This document shows positions 16,525-25,485 of a stretch of 64,000 bases of DNA, piece by piece. Below the pieces are notes generated by a model, which did not search any database, was not told the origin of the DNA, and saw only the letters and a list, made by a program, of their open reading frames with translations. How positions within the stretch are numbered: position 1 is the first letter of the stretch; the number at the start of each line of letters is the position of its first letter. Source of the stretch: Shouchella clausii (lineage in GTDB: Bacteria; Bacillota; Bacilli; Bacillales; Bacillaceae_D); NCBI RefSeq assembly GCF_002250115.1, contig NZ_CP019985.1, positions 4,216,001 through 4,280,000 of the forward strand. Direction: 5' to 3'. Made by a program: the position numbers and the translations under genes.

Positions 16525-16686
16525 ATGCCAAACAAAGAAAAACAGGACTCTGAGGCGCGGGCAAAATTCGAACTGGACGTCGACCGATATGTGAATGAAG
16601 GTTTACATGGAGGAACCGTTAACCCTCGCTCAGGCGGACGGATTGAAGAAGACGTTCCCCAAGAAAAACAAAGCAAGCGCTCTTAG
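16525..16686 (+). CDS. Small hydrophilic protein of unknown function
   Basis: 53 residues, rich in Glu, Lys, Arg and Gly (ARAKFELDVDRYVNEGLHGGTVNPRSGGRIEEDVP). No family recognised. AGGAGG is seven bases from the ATG at 16525, which supports expression; an ATG six bases earlier is too close to it. High charge and lack of hydrophobic residues suggest a disordered or spore-associated peptide, but nothing in the sequence proves this. Confidence 0.7.
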   Translation: MPNKEKQDSEARAKFELDVDRYVNEGLHGGTVNPRSGGRIEEDVPQEKQSKRS

Positions 16687-16756
16687 CTTTTTATAGTCCA
16701 GACACAAACCGTAGCCAGCAGCGCTGGCGTAAGGGAAGAGACGTTTAGAAGCGTGA

Positions 16757-16780
16757 AAAGAAGCCTCGCAGGGCTTCTTT
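16757..16780 (+). terminator. First copy of the duplicated terminator hairpin (element copy A, left)
   Basis: AAAGAAGCC and GGCTTCTTT form a 9-bp stem with loop TCGCAG. The same 24-bp hairpin, with one base changed, occurs again at 16935-16958 on the other side of the 154-bp element. Confidence 0.85.
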
Positions 16781-16934
16781 GAGGTTGTCGACAAAGTCGA
16801 TAACTGCACTCAGACTGATAGAAAACGCTTGTCAGACGAGAAGTGCAGGCGAGGGAAGATGCGAATAGAACAGGCGTTCATGAGCATATGACCGAGAAAA
16901 ACGACGACGTATGCGAGCGTTTTTCTACAGTCTG
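16781..16934 (+). mobile_element. Terminator-targeting MITE-like element, copy A (154 bp)
   Basis: Begins GAGGTTGTCGACAAAG and ends CTACAGTCTG. Read inward, the right end is CAGACTGTAGAAAAAC, an imperfect inverted repeat of the left end. The element has no open frame of note. It is exactly as long as copy B (56603-56756) and about 90% identical by eye. It is inserted between two copies of a 24-bp terminator hairpin that differ by one base, so the hairpin looks like a target duplication. The ends resemble those of the IS1182-type element at 28418-30257. The rest of the 16687-17001 gap holds only a GCCAGC/GCTGGC inverted repeat at 16714-16728. Confidence 0.8.
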
Positions 16935-16960
16935 AAAGAAGCCTCACAGGGCTTCTTTTT
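16935..16960 (+). terminator. Second copy of the duplicated terminator hairpin (element copy A, right)
   Basis: Same stem as at 16757-16780 with loop TCACAG, followed by a longer T run, so this copy is probably the original, efficient terminator of the small genes upstream. Confidence 0.88.
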
Positions 16961-17001
16961 TGTTATACTAGCCTAAAAAGACCTCGAAAGGTAAGTGAAC
17001 G

Positions 17002-17865
17002 ATGATCACTGAACTAAAAACACAATTTGCCCACGCCTTATGGAAACCTGGGGACAACCTGTCGGATCGTTGGGCGCTGCAATCAGAAAACCGCGATACT
17101 GTTTCTTTTAATCGCCAAAAGCTAACAGACAGAGAGCGGCTATTGTTGTCTTTGCTTTTAAGTGAACCTCTGCTTCCTCCTGCTCCACAAACAAAAGAAG
17201 AAAAAGAATGGCACGCTTATTTGTTCGGCGACGGGCAACAGCCACCGACAGAAGAAACCATTTGCGCTGTTCATTTTCAATTGGAAAAGCCTCTTGAAGA
17301 CTTTGCCGCTTTTCGTGAAGCGGTTCTAAATACATTTCCTCCATATACTTGTTTCGTATGGCAAAACAGCATGTCCGGCATGTTGTTGTTCCCTTCGGCC
17401 GCAGAGGATGTTGATTTAAATGCAGTTGTTGAATTGATTGAAACAGACTTTTACATCGGGATTTCGTTCATGGTGGGGACACCAGTGGAAGGGCCAAAAG
17501 CAAAGGCGGCATGGCGATTTGAAAGCGAGTTGTTTGCTTGCTGTAAAGACGATCAAACAAAAAAGAAGCGCCACGTATTGCAAGCGGCGGAAGCTGGTTT
17601 AGCTTACTTACTAAAGCAAACCCCTTCTCTCGAGCTCGAAAAGCTGCGCGCCCATTTTCTTCCTCAGGAAATTGTTGACGACAAAGAGCTAGTACGGACG
17701 GTACGCATGTACTTGCTGGAAAATATGAATAGCACAAAAGCGGCTAAAACCCTTCATTTGCACCGCAATAGCCTGCAATACAGAATCGACAAGTTTGTTG
17801 CCGTCACTGGAATTGATATACGCACTTTTCCAAACGCTGCCTTTGTCGCTTTGCTGCTTCCATAA
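17002..17865 (+). CDS. PucR/CdaR-type transcriptional regulator
   Basis: 287 residues. The last ~60 residues (VRTVRMYLLENMNSTKAAKTLHLHRNSLQYRIDKF) are the PucR C-terminal helix-turn-helix, in which the recognition helix HRNSLQYRI is characteristic. The N-terminal 220 residues are not a domain I recognise and probably sense a ligand. It is directly upstream of msmX on the same strand, as the B. subtilis yxkF-msmX pair is, so it may control sugar import; that is inference. The start ATG at 17023 or the one at 17002 are both possible; AAAGGTAAGTG supports 17002. Confidence 0.85.
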   Translation: MITELKTQFAHALWKPGDNLSDRWALQSENRDTVSFNRQKLTDRERLLLSLLLSEPLLPPAPQTKEEKEWHAYLFGDGQQPPTEETICAVHFQLEKPLEDFAAFREAVLNTFPPYTCFVWQNSMSGMLLFPSAAEDVDLNAVVELIETDFYIGISFMVGTPVEGPKAKAAWRFESELFACCKDDQTKKKRHVLQAAEAGLAYLLKQTPSLELEKLRAHFLPQEIVDDKELVRTVRMYLLENMNSTKAAKTLHLHRNSLQYRIDKFVAVTGIDIRTFPNAAFVALLLP

Positions 17866-17976
17866 CCCGCGGCATGCTGCACAGGTTGACCGTTATTTTT
17901 TGTGCACTTTTTCCATAGCGCCGCCTTTATGAAAGGGGTTACAATACAAACAATAACTAAGGAGGGGAAACGACAA

Positions 17977-19074
17977 ATGGCTTCGATTCAATTAAAAAAT
18001 GTGTACAAAGTATATGATGGGGATGTTACGGCTGTTACAGACTTCAACTTGGACATTGAAGACAAGGAGTTTATTGTTTTCGTCGGCCCATCAGGCTGTG
18101 GTAAGTCTACTACATTGCGGATGATCGCTGGTCTTGAAGAGATTTCCCAAGGCGACCTTATCATTGGCGATAAACGAATGAATGATGTCGCTCCAAAAGA
18201 CCGGGACATCGCAATGGTTTTCCAAAACTACGCATTGTATCCACATATGAACGTATACGATAACATGGCATTCGGGCTTAAACTGCGCAAATTTAAAAAA
18301 GAAGAAATTAAAACCCGCGTCCATAATGCGGCGAAAATCCTTGGACTTGAGGAAATGCTTGACCGAAAACCAAAAGCAATGTCCGGCGGGCAACGTCAAC
18401 GTGTTGCTCTTGGACGGGCGATCGTCCGTGACCCGCAAGTGTTTTTAATGGACGAACCACTGTCCAACTTGGACGCGAAGCTTCGTGTGCAAATGCGTGC
18501 CGAGATTACAAAATTGCATAAGCGCTTACAAACGACGACGATTTATGTAACCCATGACCAAACAGAAGCGATGACGATGGCGACACGGATTGTCATTATG
18601 AAAGATGGCTTTATCCAACAAATCGGCACACCGAAAGATGTGTACGACAATCCGGAAAATATTTTCGTCGGCGGTTTTATCGGCTCTCCATCTATGAACT
18701 TTATTTCAGGCCATTTAGATGGAAGCGATTTCGTTGTTAAAGAGCAGCGCATACGCGTCCCAGAAGGGAAAATGTCTATCTTACGGGAACAGGGCTTTCA
18801 AGATAAAGAACTGATTCTCGGCATACGCCCTGAAGATATTCATGATGAGCCCGTATTCATTTCTTCATCGCCAGATACAAAAATCAATGCGTTGATCGAT
18901 GTAGCAGAATTGACTGGTGCTGAAATGGTGCTTTACTCATCGATTGACGGCCAAGAATTCGTCGCTCGTGTTGATTCACGGACAACAGCCAAAAGCGGCG
19001 ATACGATTGAGCTTGCTTTTAATATGAATAAAGCACACTTCTTTAATCCAGAAAACGAACAACGCATTCGCTAA
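17977..19074 (+). CDS. msmX: MsmX, shared ATPase of oligosaccharide ABC importers
   Basis: 365 residues, equal to B. subtilis MsmX. Walker [10 protein letters not shown] near residue 37, Q-loop [10 protein letters not shown], signature [14 protein letters not shown], Walker [17 protein letters not shown] and the H-loop THDQTEA are all intact, followed by a C-terminal regulatory (TOBE-like) region from about residue 240 to the end. MsmX energises several sugar permeases encoded elsewhere (maltodextrin, arabino-oligosaccharides and others). TAAGGAGGGG precedes the ATG at 17977; the longer open frame is not supported. A cre-like but imperfect sequence (TGAAAGGGGTTACA, 17931) lies upstream. Confidence 0.95.
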   Translation: MASIQLKNVYKVYDGDVTAVTDFNLDIEDKEFIVFVGPSGCGKSTTLRMIAGLEEISQGDLIIGDKRMNDVAPKDRDIAMVFQNYALYPHMNVYDNMAFGLKLRKFKKEEIKTRVHNAAKILGLEEMLDRKPKAMSGGQRQRVALGRAIVRDPQVFLMDEPLSNLDAKLRVQMRAEITKLHKRLQTTTIYVTHDQTEAMTMATRIVIMKDGFIQQIGTPKDVYDNPENIFVGGFIGSPSMNFISGHLDGSDFVVKEQRIRVPEGKMSILREQGFQDKELILGIRPEDIHDEPVFISSSPDTKINALIDVAELTGAEMVLYSSIDGQEFVARVDSRTTAKSGDTIELAFNMNKAHFFNPENEQRIR

Positions 19075-19117
19075 AAACAATTTAACGTCTGACAAGACAT
19101 AATAAAAAGTCCTAAGC

Positions 19118-19156
19118 GGCCTTACCTCTGTATGTAACAGGGGAAGGCCTCTTTTT
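19118..19156 (+). terminator. Terminator of msmX
   Basis: GGCCTT-A-CCTCTG pairs with CAGGGG-A-AGGCC in an imperfect stem around a 7-base loop, followed by CTTTTT. Confidence 0.85.
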
Positions 19157-19358
19157 GCTACATAATGACTTCTTTAGGCATGCTCCCTTCCACTATAAAT
19201 CCTCTTTTCTTAAATGCCTTCCCATTGCTTAAAACATTTTTTCAACAGATGACCAACAGTTTCGTTCATTGAAACGTTCTCTTTATGAGAGGGAAACATT
19301 GAATCTCGATTGAATGTACAATGAACGGAGGACAGATGGAGAATAGGTGGGTGACATA

Positions 19359-19814
19359 TTGGCGACATTTGAAGATTTACATGGAGATTTACGGCGCTTC
19401 GCTTATTCGATTGCCCGCCATGAACACGAAGCCAATGACTTGCTTCAAGACGCATTCGAGAAAGCATTGGTACACAGTGAACTTGAACAGTGGCCGCGCC
19501 ATAAACAAAAGGCATGGTTTTATCGAGTGATGAAAAACGAGCTGATTGACCAGCGCCGCAAGCTCCAACGAGAAACGGAGTGGGAAGAAGCAAACGAACC
19601 AGCCTTTCAAGCTGCTGGCCTAACAGCGATCGAAACAGCGGACTTGCTTCGCTCCCTCTCCCCTATTCAAAGTGATATTGTTTTCAAACGCTATTGGATC
19701 GGGCTTTCCAGCAACGAAATTAGCGAACAAACAGCGTTAACGGCATCAACCGTACGCTACCATTTAGCGAAAGCGATCAAGACGCTGCGCAAACAATTAG
19801 AGGAGGATGAATAA
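19359..19814 (+). CDS. Small sigma-70 family (ECF-like) sigma factor
   Basis: 151 residues with region 2 at about 10-70 (DLRRFAYSIARHEHEANDLLQDAFEKAL ... KAWFYRVMKNELIDQRRK) and region 4 at about 95-150 (LSPIQSDIVFKRYWIGLSSNEISEQTALTASTVRYHLAKAIKTLRK). No region 1 or 3, so it belongs to the ECF-type group. The TTG at 19359 is chosen because AGGTGGGTGA lies just upstream; a GTG at 19347 is an alternative. It is coupled to the following gene, only one base after its stop. No anti-sigma gene with a membrane helix is seen next to it; the partner is a soluble repeat protein instead. Confidence 0.85.
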   Translation: MATFEDLHGDLRRFAYSIARHEHEANDLLQDAFEKALVHSELEQWPRHKQKAWFYRVMKNELIDQRRKLQRETEWEEANEPAFQAAGLTAIETADLLRSLSPIQSDIVFKRYWIGLSSNEISEQTALTASTVRYHLAKAIKTLRKQLEEDE

Positions 19815-19815
19815 A

Positions 19816-21009
19816 ATGGGAATGACGATTGGAAATGTCGGATTGTTAAACATGGTGAATGCTACCGAAGAGAGCATTCGCGATATTGAAAAAATCGAAA
19901 ATGTCGGACTTGTAATCTACGCAAAAGAGACAGCGCCTCTCCTTTCAAAATTAACTATCAACAACATCGGCCAGACACTAGAAACTAGTCATCAAGCACG
20001 CATCGTCAACGGTCGTTTGCTCATTGATTCCGCCTTTTTGGAGGCGATGCTCGAACCATGTACCTTTCTAGTGAACGGCCTGGTTATAGTCGCAAAGGAT
20101 GTGACGGTCGAGCAGCTCAAACAGGCAGCCTGCCAAATCGTTGTGCACGGTAGCGTTTATGCTCCTCCCGCTCTAAAAGGGGCCGTCAACCTTCTGTTAA
20201 AAACCGTCTCTGGTTCCGTTGAAACGTACACAGACCACTTGCCTCAAATTGAAACCACTAGCATTCAATTGACCAATAGCTACCTAAAGGCACTTCCACC
20301 TGGCCAACTTCTTATCGTCAATGGCAAGCTCGAATTGGCACCTGATCTTGACATGGCCTTGTTTTCAGACAGAATTGCACGTCTCACCATTAACGGAAAG
20401 GCGCTTCTTTATGCCACACAAGAACAAGGTTTTTACGAGAAGGCTTCCGTTGTGGGCAAAGTGGCGATCGTTCCCTCTGGCTTTCAAGTAACGACGGGGA
20501 CACTGCGCTTAAATGAACATTCGATCAAACGGTTTAGGGGCAGCTCGCTTTACACCACCAAGCCGTTGCTGTTACAAAAGGGCATTTCTAGAGAACAATT
20601 GCAGACAGCTTTCACCGCTATTCACTCAACTTCCTACATCGTCTGCCATGAGGAACTTGAAGACTTAGTGTACGAACGCTTGGATCGATTTGAAACAGAC
20701 GTTCTTTCCTACTCTGGTGCCTTTCGTTTCATTGAAAAAGAAAACTGGCAACAAGAAGACGTTGAGTGGTTGGAAGCAAATACGACGATCGTTGTCGACG
20801 ACACATTAACCATTACAGAAAAGATAGCCGAGAACATTCTAAACGAAAAAATTGGCACACTTGATTTATTTGGCTCAGTCTACACAGCTGACGCTGCCCA
20901 AAAAGCATTGCTGCAAAGCAAACTGCGCACACCTGAAGGAATCTTGGTCGACCAATCCAATCAAAGTGCGAGAAACCGAATGGGAAACATTGGAGAACTT
21001 ACCCTTTGA
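19816..21009 (+). CDS. Four-repeat protein of unknown function, partner of the sigma factor
   Basis: 397 residues without signal peptide or membrane helix. After an N-terminal block (MTIGNVGLLNMVNATEESI) I see about four degenerate modules of 80-90 residues, each with an L..L....-V-NG-L strand, a V/IS.E.L...I helix and an I.G.-.Y....  strand (starting near residues 75, 160, 245 and 325). The protein ends with RMGNIGELTL, echoing its start. ATG 19816 is nine bases from AGGAGG, which itself lies in the end of the sigma gene. Tight coupling suggests it senses a signal for, or binds, the sigma factor; that is inference. I do not recognise a named family. Confidence 0.8.
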   Translation: MGMTIGNVGLLNMVNATEESIRDIEKIENVGLVIYAKETAPLLSKLTINNIGQTLETSHQARIVNGRLLIDSAFLEAMLEPCTFLVNGLVIVAKDVTVEQLKQAACQIVVHGSVYAPPALKGAVNLLLKTVSGSVETYTDHLPQIETTSIQLTNSYLKALPPGQLLIVNGKLELAPDLDMALFSDRIARLTINGKALLYATQEQGFYEKASVVGKVAIVPSGFQVTTGTLRLNEHSIKRFRGSSLYTTKPLLLQKGISREQLQTAFTAIHSTSYIVCHEELEDLVYERLDRFETDVLSYSGAFRFIEKENWQQEDVEWLEANTTIVVDDTLTITEKIAENILNEKIGTLDLFGSVYTADAAQKALLQSKLRTPEGILVDQSNQSARNRMGNIGELTL

Positions 21010-21065
21010 AATGGGGCAAAAAATTGATGGGCTTTTAATCAACAAGCGTAGGCAAGCAGCCCTCT

Positions 21066-21097
21066 CCCCTGCATCCTTTAATAAAAAGAAGCAGGGG
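21066..21097 (+). terminator. Possible terminator after the repeat protein
   Basis: CCCCTGC pairs with GCAGGGG across an 18-base loop, followed by TTCGTTTC. The long loop and interrupted T run make this weak. The remaining sequence up to 21259 has no supported gene. Confidence 0.45.
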
Positions 21098-21259
21098 TTC
21101 GTTTCATACACGTGTCACACAAGCGGGACCCATTTGTTCGGAGAAATGTTAAAACGGATTTGTCACGCAAAGCAAGCCTGGAAAAACCAAGTGAACACAG
21201 CTGGCAACGACGAATAGAACGGCCAAGCATACGGTTAATAGAAGGAGGCCGCAAAAACA

Positions 21260-21409
21260 ATGACATTTTCATTCCTTTTTTTCACGATTACCATTAAAAA
21301 ACGCAAGCACTTAGAATGTTCACAAGCTGAACTGGAAGCGTTTATTCATGACGAAAAAATCGAAAAACAAATAGAAGCGATCAAAACGCGTTATTGGCAC
21401 CATCTTTAA
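21260..21409 (+). CDS. YrzI-family small protein (49 aa)
   Basis: Starts MTFSFLFFTITIKKRKH and continues as a charged amphipathic helix (ELEAFIHDEKIEKQIEAIKTRYWHHL). This hydrophobic start with T(I/V)T(I/V).KR followed by a Glu/Lys-rich helix is the YrzI small-protein family of Bacillus. GAAGGAGG is located eleven bases before the ATG. Function unknown, possibly sporulation linked in B. subtilis. Confidence 0.75.
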   Translation: MTFSFLFFTITIKKRKHLECSQAELEAFIHDEKIEKQIEAIKTRYWHHL

Positions 21410-21522
21410 TTGAACGTCGTAAAAGAGACAAAATTAGGTCTACTGCCGTTAACGTGCCTGTCCTCTAAATACCTGGTCCGTATACGAGAAGAAGCGATCG
21501 TTTGGTGATCATCTATCCTTAC

Positions 21523-21559
21523 GAAAAAGACCCGTAAGACCGTCACTGGCCTTATCGGG
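21523..21559 (-). terminator. Terminator of the yng operon
   Basis: On the minus strand, CCCG then TAAGGCC pairs with GGTCTTA then CGGG around a 6-base loop (one G-T pair), followed by a T5 run. Confidence 0.85.
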
Positions 21560-21595
21560 CAAAAGGGATTTGTCATTACTTTCAAGCGCTACGCC

Positions 21596-23125
21596 TTAAA
21601 CGGGATAAACGGGATGCTTTCGTTCGCTAAACACCATCCGCTTGCTATCATAAAAAGCAAAGCGCTGCACCAATTCTTGTCGTAAGTCATTGCCGTTGAC
21701 AATCCCGTCGATGACTAGCTCTGAAGCAAGGCGATAAACGTCGATATCCCGTTTATATGCTTCACGTTTTTCCTCTATAAACGCTTTCCGCTCCTGTTCC
21801 CCAAGTTCAGCAATTTTGTTTGCATATACGGCGTTTACCGCAGCTTCTGGCCCCATCACCGCAATTTGTGCTTGCGGAAGGGCGAGGCAACAGTCTGGGT
21901 CAAAAGCAGGCCCGGCCATTGCATACAGTCCGGCCCCGTACGCTTTTCGGACGATGACAGAAATTTTTGGTACAGTCGCTTCCGCCATAGCGGCAATCAT
22001 TTTTGCGCCATGGCGAATAATGCCAGCACGCTCGACTTTGGTGCCGATCATAAAGCCTGGAATGTCCGCTAAAAACAAAAGCGGCAGATGAAAAGCATCA
22101 CAAAGAGTAATGAAGCGAGCGGCTTTGTCAGCTGAATCTGGAAACAATACTCCCCCTTTTGCCTTTGGTTGATTGGCGACAATGCCGATCGCCTGTCCGT
22201 TTAACCGGGCAAAGCCAGTGATGAGTTCTGGAGCGAAGTTTCGCTTGATTTCAAAAAAACTGTCGTTGTCGACGAGGCGCTCGAGCAAGTCATACATGTT
22301 AAAAGGCGCATTTTGATTTTGCGGAATCAAGTCCTCGATCGTTTTTGGCACATCTTTCGGCGGGCGCGCCTCTTTACTAGGCGGCTTCTCTTTATAGCTT
22401 GGCGGCAAATAACTTAAATAAGCACGCGCCTGGGAAATCGCGTCTTCCTCGTTTTTGGCTAGAATATCGCCACAGCCTGACACACTGCAGTGCATACTGG
22501 CGCCGCCCATTTCTTCAAGTGTGACATCCTCGCCAATAACCATCTGTGCCATCCGCGGCGAACCTAAATACATGGAAGCATTTCCGTCCACCATAATGAC
22601 AACATCGCAAAATGCAGGAATGTACGCGCCGCCCGCCGCTGAAGGACCGAAAAGAATGCAAATTTGCGGAATTCTTCCTGACAGCTTTACTTGATTGCTA
22701 AAAATACGGCCTGCCCCTCTCCGCCCTGGAAACATCTCAACTTGGTCAGTAATTCTTGCCCCAGCTGAGTCAACCAAATACAACAGCGGCACGGACAATT
22801 TTTCTGCCGTTTCTTGAATACGGATGATTTTTTCAACCGTTCGAGCTCCCCAAGAACCTGCTTTAACGGTCGAATCATTCGCCATCACACAAACAGGCTT
22901 GCCGTCTATCGTACCCATTCCACAAATGACACCGTCTGCTGGCAGACCGTCCGCTTCACAGTTAGCAAACAAGCCGTCTTCAGTAGTCAAGCCGTCATCA
23001 AGCAACAACTGCAAACGCTCCCTGGCAAACAGTTTGCCTTTCTTCGCATTTTGTTGATGGTATTTCGTATGGCCACCTTTAAAAATTTCCGTTTCCTTCG
23101 CCAATTTGGTTTGTTCAAATGTCAT
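21596..23125 (-). CDS. yngE: Acyl-CoA carboxylase carboxyltransferase subunit (YngE; methylcrotonyl/propionyl-CoA type)
   Basis: 509 residues with the crotonase-fold carboxyltransferase halves: N-terminal domain with FARERLQLLLDDG and SAGARITDQVEMFPGRRGAGRIF, C-terminal domain with ADIPGFMIGTKVERAGIIRHGAKMIAAM and KAYGAGLYAMAGPAFDPD. It transfers carboxyl from biotin to a short-chain or branched acyl-CoA. With YngH and YngHB it makes the full enzyme. Its last place in the operon after the hydratase matches B. subtilis yngE. The substrate is most likely 3-methylcrotonyl-CoA because of the pathway context, not because of residues I can identify. Confidence 0.9.
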   Translation of the reverse strand: MTFEQTKLAKETEIFKGGHTKYHQQNAKKGKLFARERLQLLLDDGLTTEDGLFANCEADGLPADGVICGMGTIDGKPVCVMANDSTVKAGSWGARTVEKIIRIQETAEKLSVPLLYLVDSAGARITDQVEMFPGRRGAGRIFSNQVKLSGRIPQICILFGPSAAGGAYIPAFCDVVIMVDGNASMYLGSPRMAQMVIGEDVTLEEMGGASMHCSVSGCGDILAKNEEDAISQARAYLSYLPPSYKEKPPSKEARPPKDVPKTIEDLIPQNQNAPFNMYDLLERLVDNDSFFEIKRNFAPELITGFARLNGQAIGIVANQPKAKGGVLFPDSADKAARFITLCDAFHLPLLFLADIPGFMIGTKVERAGIIRHGAKMIAAMAEATVPKISVIVRKAYGAGLYAMAGPAFDPDCCLALPQAQIAVMGPEAAVNAVYANKIAELGEQERKAFIEEKREAYKRDIDVYRLASELVIDGIVNGNDLRQELVQRFAFYDSKRMVFSERKHPVYPV

Positions 23126-23139
23126 CTCGCTCTCAACTC

Positions 23140-23928
23140 CTATTTGCCTTTGTAAACGGGAGGGCGCTTTTCTTTGAATGAAGCAAGCCCTTCTAAACGA
23201 TCCTCGGTTTGCAATGTCTGTAAATATGCTTCGCGTTCCACAGCCAAAGCGGCTTCAAGAGGAAGGGCTGCCCCTTCGTTAATTGCCTTTTTTGCTGCTT
23301 GCAGCGCAATCGGGCCGTTGCTCGCCATCTCAATCGCCAACTGTGAAGCAGCTTCGGATGTTTTTTCTCGAGGCAGTGCCCATTCGCAAAAACCGTATTT
23401 ACGGGCTTCTGTTCCAGTTAAACGCCTTGCCGTGAAAATGAGTTCCTTTGCCTTTCCTGGGCCAATTAAACGAGGCAGCCGTTGCGTCCCTCCCCCTCCT
23501 GGAATAATCGCCAATTTGGTTTCCGTCAAACCATAAAAACTGTCTTCGGCAAAAATGCGGACATCGCAAGCAAGACACAGTTCCAACCCGCCGCCAAAGG
23601 CACTGCCCCCAACTTCGGCAATGACAGGCTGTGGAAGCTTTTCCACACGTGCAATCACCTCACCAATCCGCTTGACCGCATAGATTGCCTCGACTTCTGT
23701 CATGTTTGCCCGTTCTTTTAAGTCAGCGCCGGCACAAAACGCTTTTTCGCCTGCGCCGGCTAAAATGACAACACGGATGCTGCGATCTTGTTCAACCCAG
23801 TCGCAAGCCGCTTCGAGTTCATCTAAAAGCGCAAGCGAGAGCGCATTGGCTGCTTGTGGACGGTTTAACGTAATACGGGCAATTCCATCGTCAGCTGCTG
23901 TCTGCACAAGCGTTTTAATCGAGCTCAA
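23140..23928 (-). CDS. yngF: Enoyl-CoA hydratase/isomerase (YngF; probable methylglutaconyl-CoA hydratase)
   Basis: 262 residues of the crotonase family: oxyanion-hole segment [15 protein letters not shown], then [25 protein letters not shown] with the second glycine loop, and [21 protein letters not shown] carrying the catalytic-glutamate region. In leucine breakdown it would hydrate 3-methylglutaconyl-CoA to HMG-CoA. It begins at a TTG that overlaps the biotin-carrier gene by 14 bases; AGGGGA lies about nine bases before it. Confidence 0.9.
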   Translation of the reverse strand: MSSIKTLVQTAADDGIARITLNRPQAANALSLALLDELEAACDWVEQDRSIRVVILAGAGEKAFCAGADLKERANMTEVEAIYAVKRIGEVIARVEKLPQPVIAEVGGSAFGGGLELCLACDVRIFAEDSFYGLTETKLAIIPGGGGTQRLPRLIGPGKAKELIFTARRLTGTEARKYGFCEWALPREKTSEAASQLAIEMASNGPIALQAAKKAINEGAALPLEAALAVEREAYLQTLQTEDRLEGLASFKEKRPPVYKGK

Positions 23929-24127
23929 TCAAAACGTCCCCTTCGTTGACAAACTCCCCTTCTGGCTTTACGATCGCCTTGACTTTCCCTGCACGCTCTG
24001 CCTCAATTGGAATCTCCATTTTCATTGATTCTAAAATGGCGACTTCATCCCCAGCCTTCACTTCGTCGCCTTCTTTTACTGTAACTTTCCAAACGTTTCC
24101 TGCCATTGTCGCTGTAATATGGTTCAT
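23915..24127 (-). CDS. yngHB: Biotin carrier protein (YngHB)
   Basis: A complete 70-residue biotinyl domain. The biotinylated lysine is Lys36 in ESMKMEIP, flanked by the usual glycine turns ([15 protein letters not shown] and [23 protein letters not shown]). It is a free-standing carrier that shuttles carboxybiotin between YngH and YngE, as in B. subtilis where BCCP-like YngHB is separate. Its ATG overlaps the yngH stop (ATGA). Confidence 0.93.
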   Translation of the reverse strand: MNHITATMAGNVWKVTVKEGDEVKAGDEVAILESMKMEIPIEAERAGKVKAIVKPEGEFVNEGDVLIELD

Positions 24128-25485
24128 GCTTCTCTCTCCTTTATGAAAAGTTCTTCTTTATAATCATTTAAAAAGGATGTTGGCGTGTTGCCTTCAATAA
24201 AAGCTTGGTGATCGCATATTGCCCGCAAAAGCGGCAGATTGGTTTTTACCCCTGTTATGTCATAGTCATTGAGCGCTTCCTTTAATCGAGTAATCGCTTC
24301 AATGCGCGTGCCCCCTTTAACAATGAGCTTAGCGATCATCGGATCATAAAACGGTGTAATCACGCTTCCTGCTTTCACCGGACATTCATGGCGGATAAAA
24401 GGTTGTTTCGGAAGAGAGATGTCCTTTATAATCCCAGGCGAAGGGAAAAAGCGTATTGGGTCTTCTGCATAAATGCGGACTTCGATCGCATGGCCGCTGC
24501 CTCTGAGCTCATGCTGCTGCCACGGCAGCACATCGCCATTTGCTATCCGCAATTGCCATTCCACAAGATCAATGCCAAAGACTTCCTCTGTCACTGGATG
24601 TTCGACTTGCAGCCGTGTATTCATTTCCAAAAAGTAATAATTTCCGTCGCTGTCTAGCAAACATTCAATTGTGCCAGCATTTTCATAACCAATGGCGGCA
24701 GCTGCTTTTTTCGCCATTTCCTCCATCGCCTCACGAGTCGTTTGGTCTAAAAAAGGAGATGGCGCTTCTTCAACAACTTTTTGATGTCTCCTTTGAATGG
24801 AACATTCCCGCTCCCCAAATGCGAGGATATGGCCATCGCTGTCAGCGAGCACTTGAATTTCAATGTGACGCGGCCGCTCAAGCAACTTCTCCAAATAAAG
24901 AGAGCTGTCGCCAAAAAACATACGTGCTTTCTTTTCGTTTCGGGCAAAAGCTGCTTCGATTTCCTCTTCATTCCGGCACACATCAATGCCGATGCCGCCG
25001 CCACCTGAAGCGGCTTTGACCATAACCGGAAAGCCAATTTCCCTTGCTTTCGTCTTTGCTTCTGCTGCTGAGGCGAGGGCGCCACTTCCTGGAATAACAG
25101 GGATGCCCGCTGCTTCCATCGTCTTTCTAGCTTGCAATTTATCGCCCATCAGCGCAATTGCCGTTGCTGAAGGGCCGATAAATGTTAGCCCATTGTCCTT
25201 ACAGGCGGTCGCAAATGAAGCTTGCTCGGACAACAGCCCGTAACCGGGATGAATGGCATCAGCTTTTGCTTGTTTGGCAACAGCCAAAATCTGTTCTTGG
25301 TTTAAATAGCTCTCCTGGACACGTGAACCGCCAATGCAGTAGGCCTCGTCGGCAAGCGTGACGTGTTCTGCATTGCAATCAGCTTCTGAATAAACAGCGA
25401 TCGTCTTTACGCCAAGCTTTTTGCATGTACGGATAATGCGCGAGGCAATTTCGCCACGGTTGGCAATTAATACTGTATTGATCAC
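24124..25485 (-). CDS. yngH: Biotin carboxylase subunit (YngH)
   Basis: 453 residues in ATP-grasp architecture: N-terminal [19 protein letters not shown], glycine-rich ATP loop [29 protein letters not shown], and the [15 protein letters not shown] active-site signature. It carboxylates biotin on YngHB using ATP and bicarbonate. The start is a GTG at 25485 that overlaps the stop of yngJ (GTGA), so the operon is tightly coupled. A free-standing biotin carboxylase, as opposed to a fused alpha chain, fits the B. subtilis arrangement. Confidence 0.93.
   Translation of the reverse strand: MINTVLIANRGEIASRIIRTCKKLGVKTIAVYSEADCNAEHVTLADEAYCIGGSRVQESYLNQEQILAVAKQAKADAIHPGYGLLSEQASFATACKDNGLTFIGPSATAIALMGDKLQARKTMEAAGIPVIPGSGALASAAEAKTKAREIGFPVMVKAASGGGGIGIDVCRNEEEIEAAFARNEKKARMFFGDSSLYLEKLLERPRHIEIQVLADSDGHILAFGERECSIQRRHQKVVEEAPSPFLDQTTREAMEEMAKKAAAAIGYENAGTIECLLDSDGNYYFLEMNTRLQVEHPVTEEVFGIDLVEWQLRIANGDVLPWQQHELRGSGHAIEVRIYAEDPIRFFPSPGIIKDISLPKQPFIRHECPVKAGSVITPFYDPMIAKLIVKGGTRIEAITRLKEALNDYDITGVKTNLPLLRAICDHQAFIEGNTPTSFLNDYKEELFIKEREA

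Noticed and set aside
16714-16728. GCCAGC/GCTGGC hairpin as a separate terminator
   Set aside because: No T run follows; it may be part of an older element remnant but the evidence is too weak.
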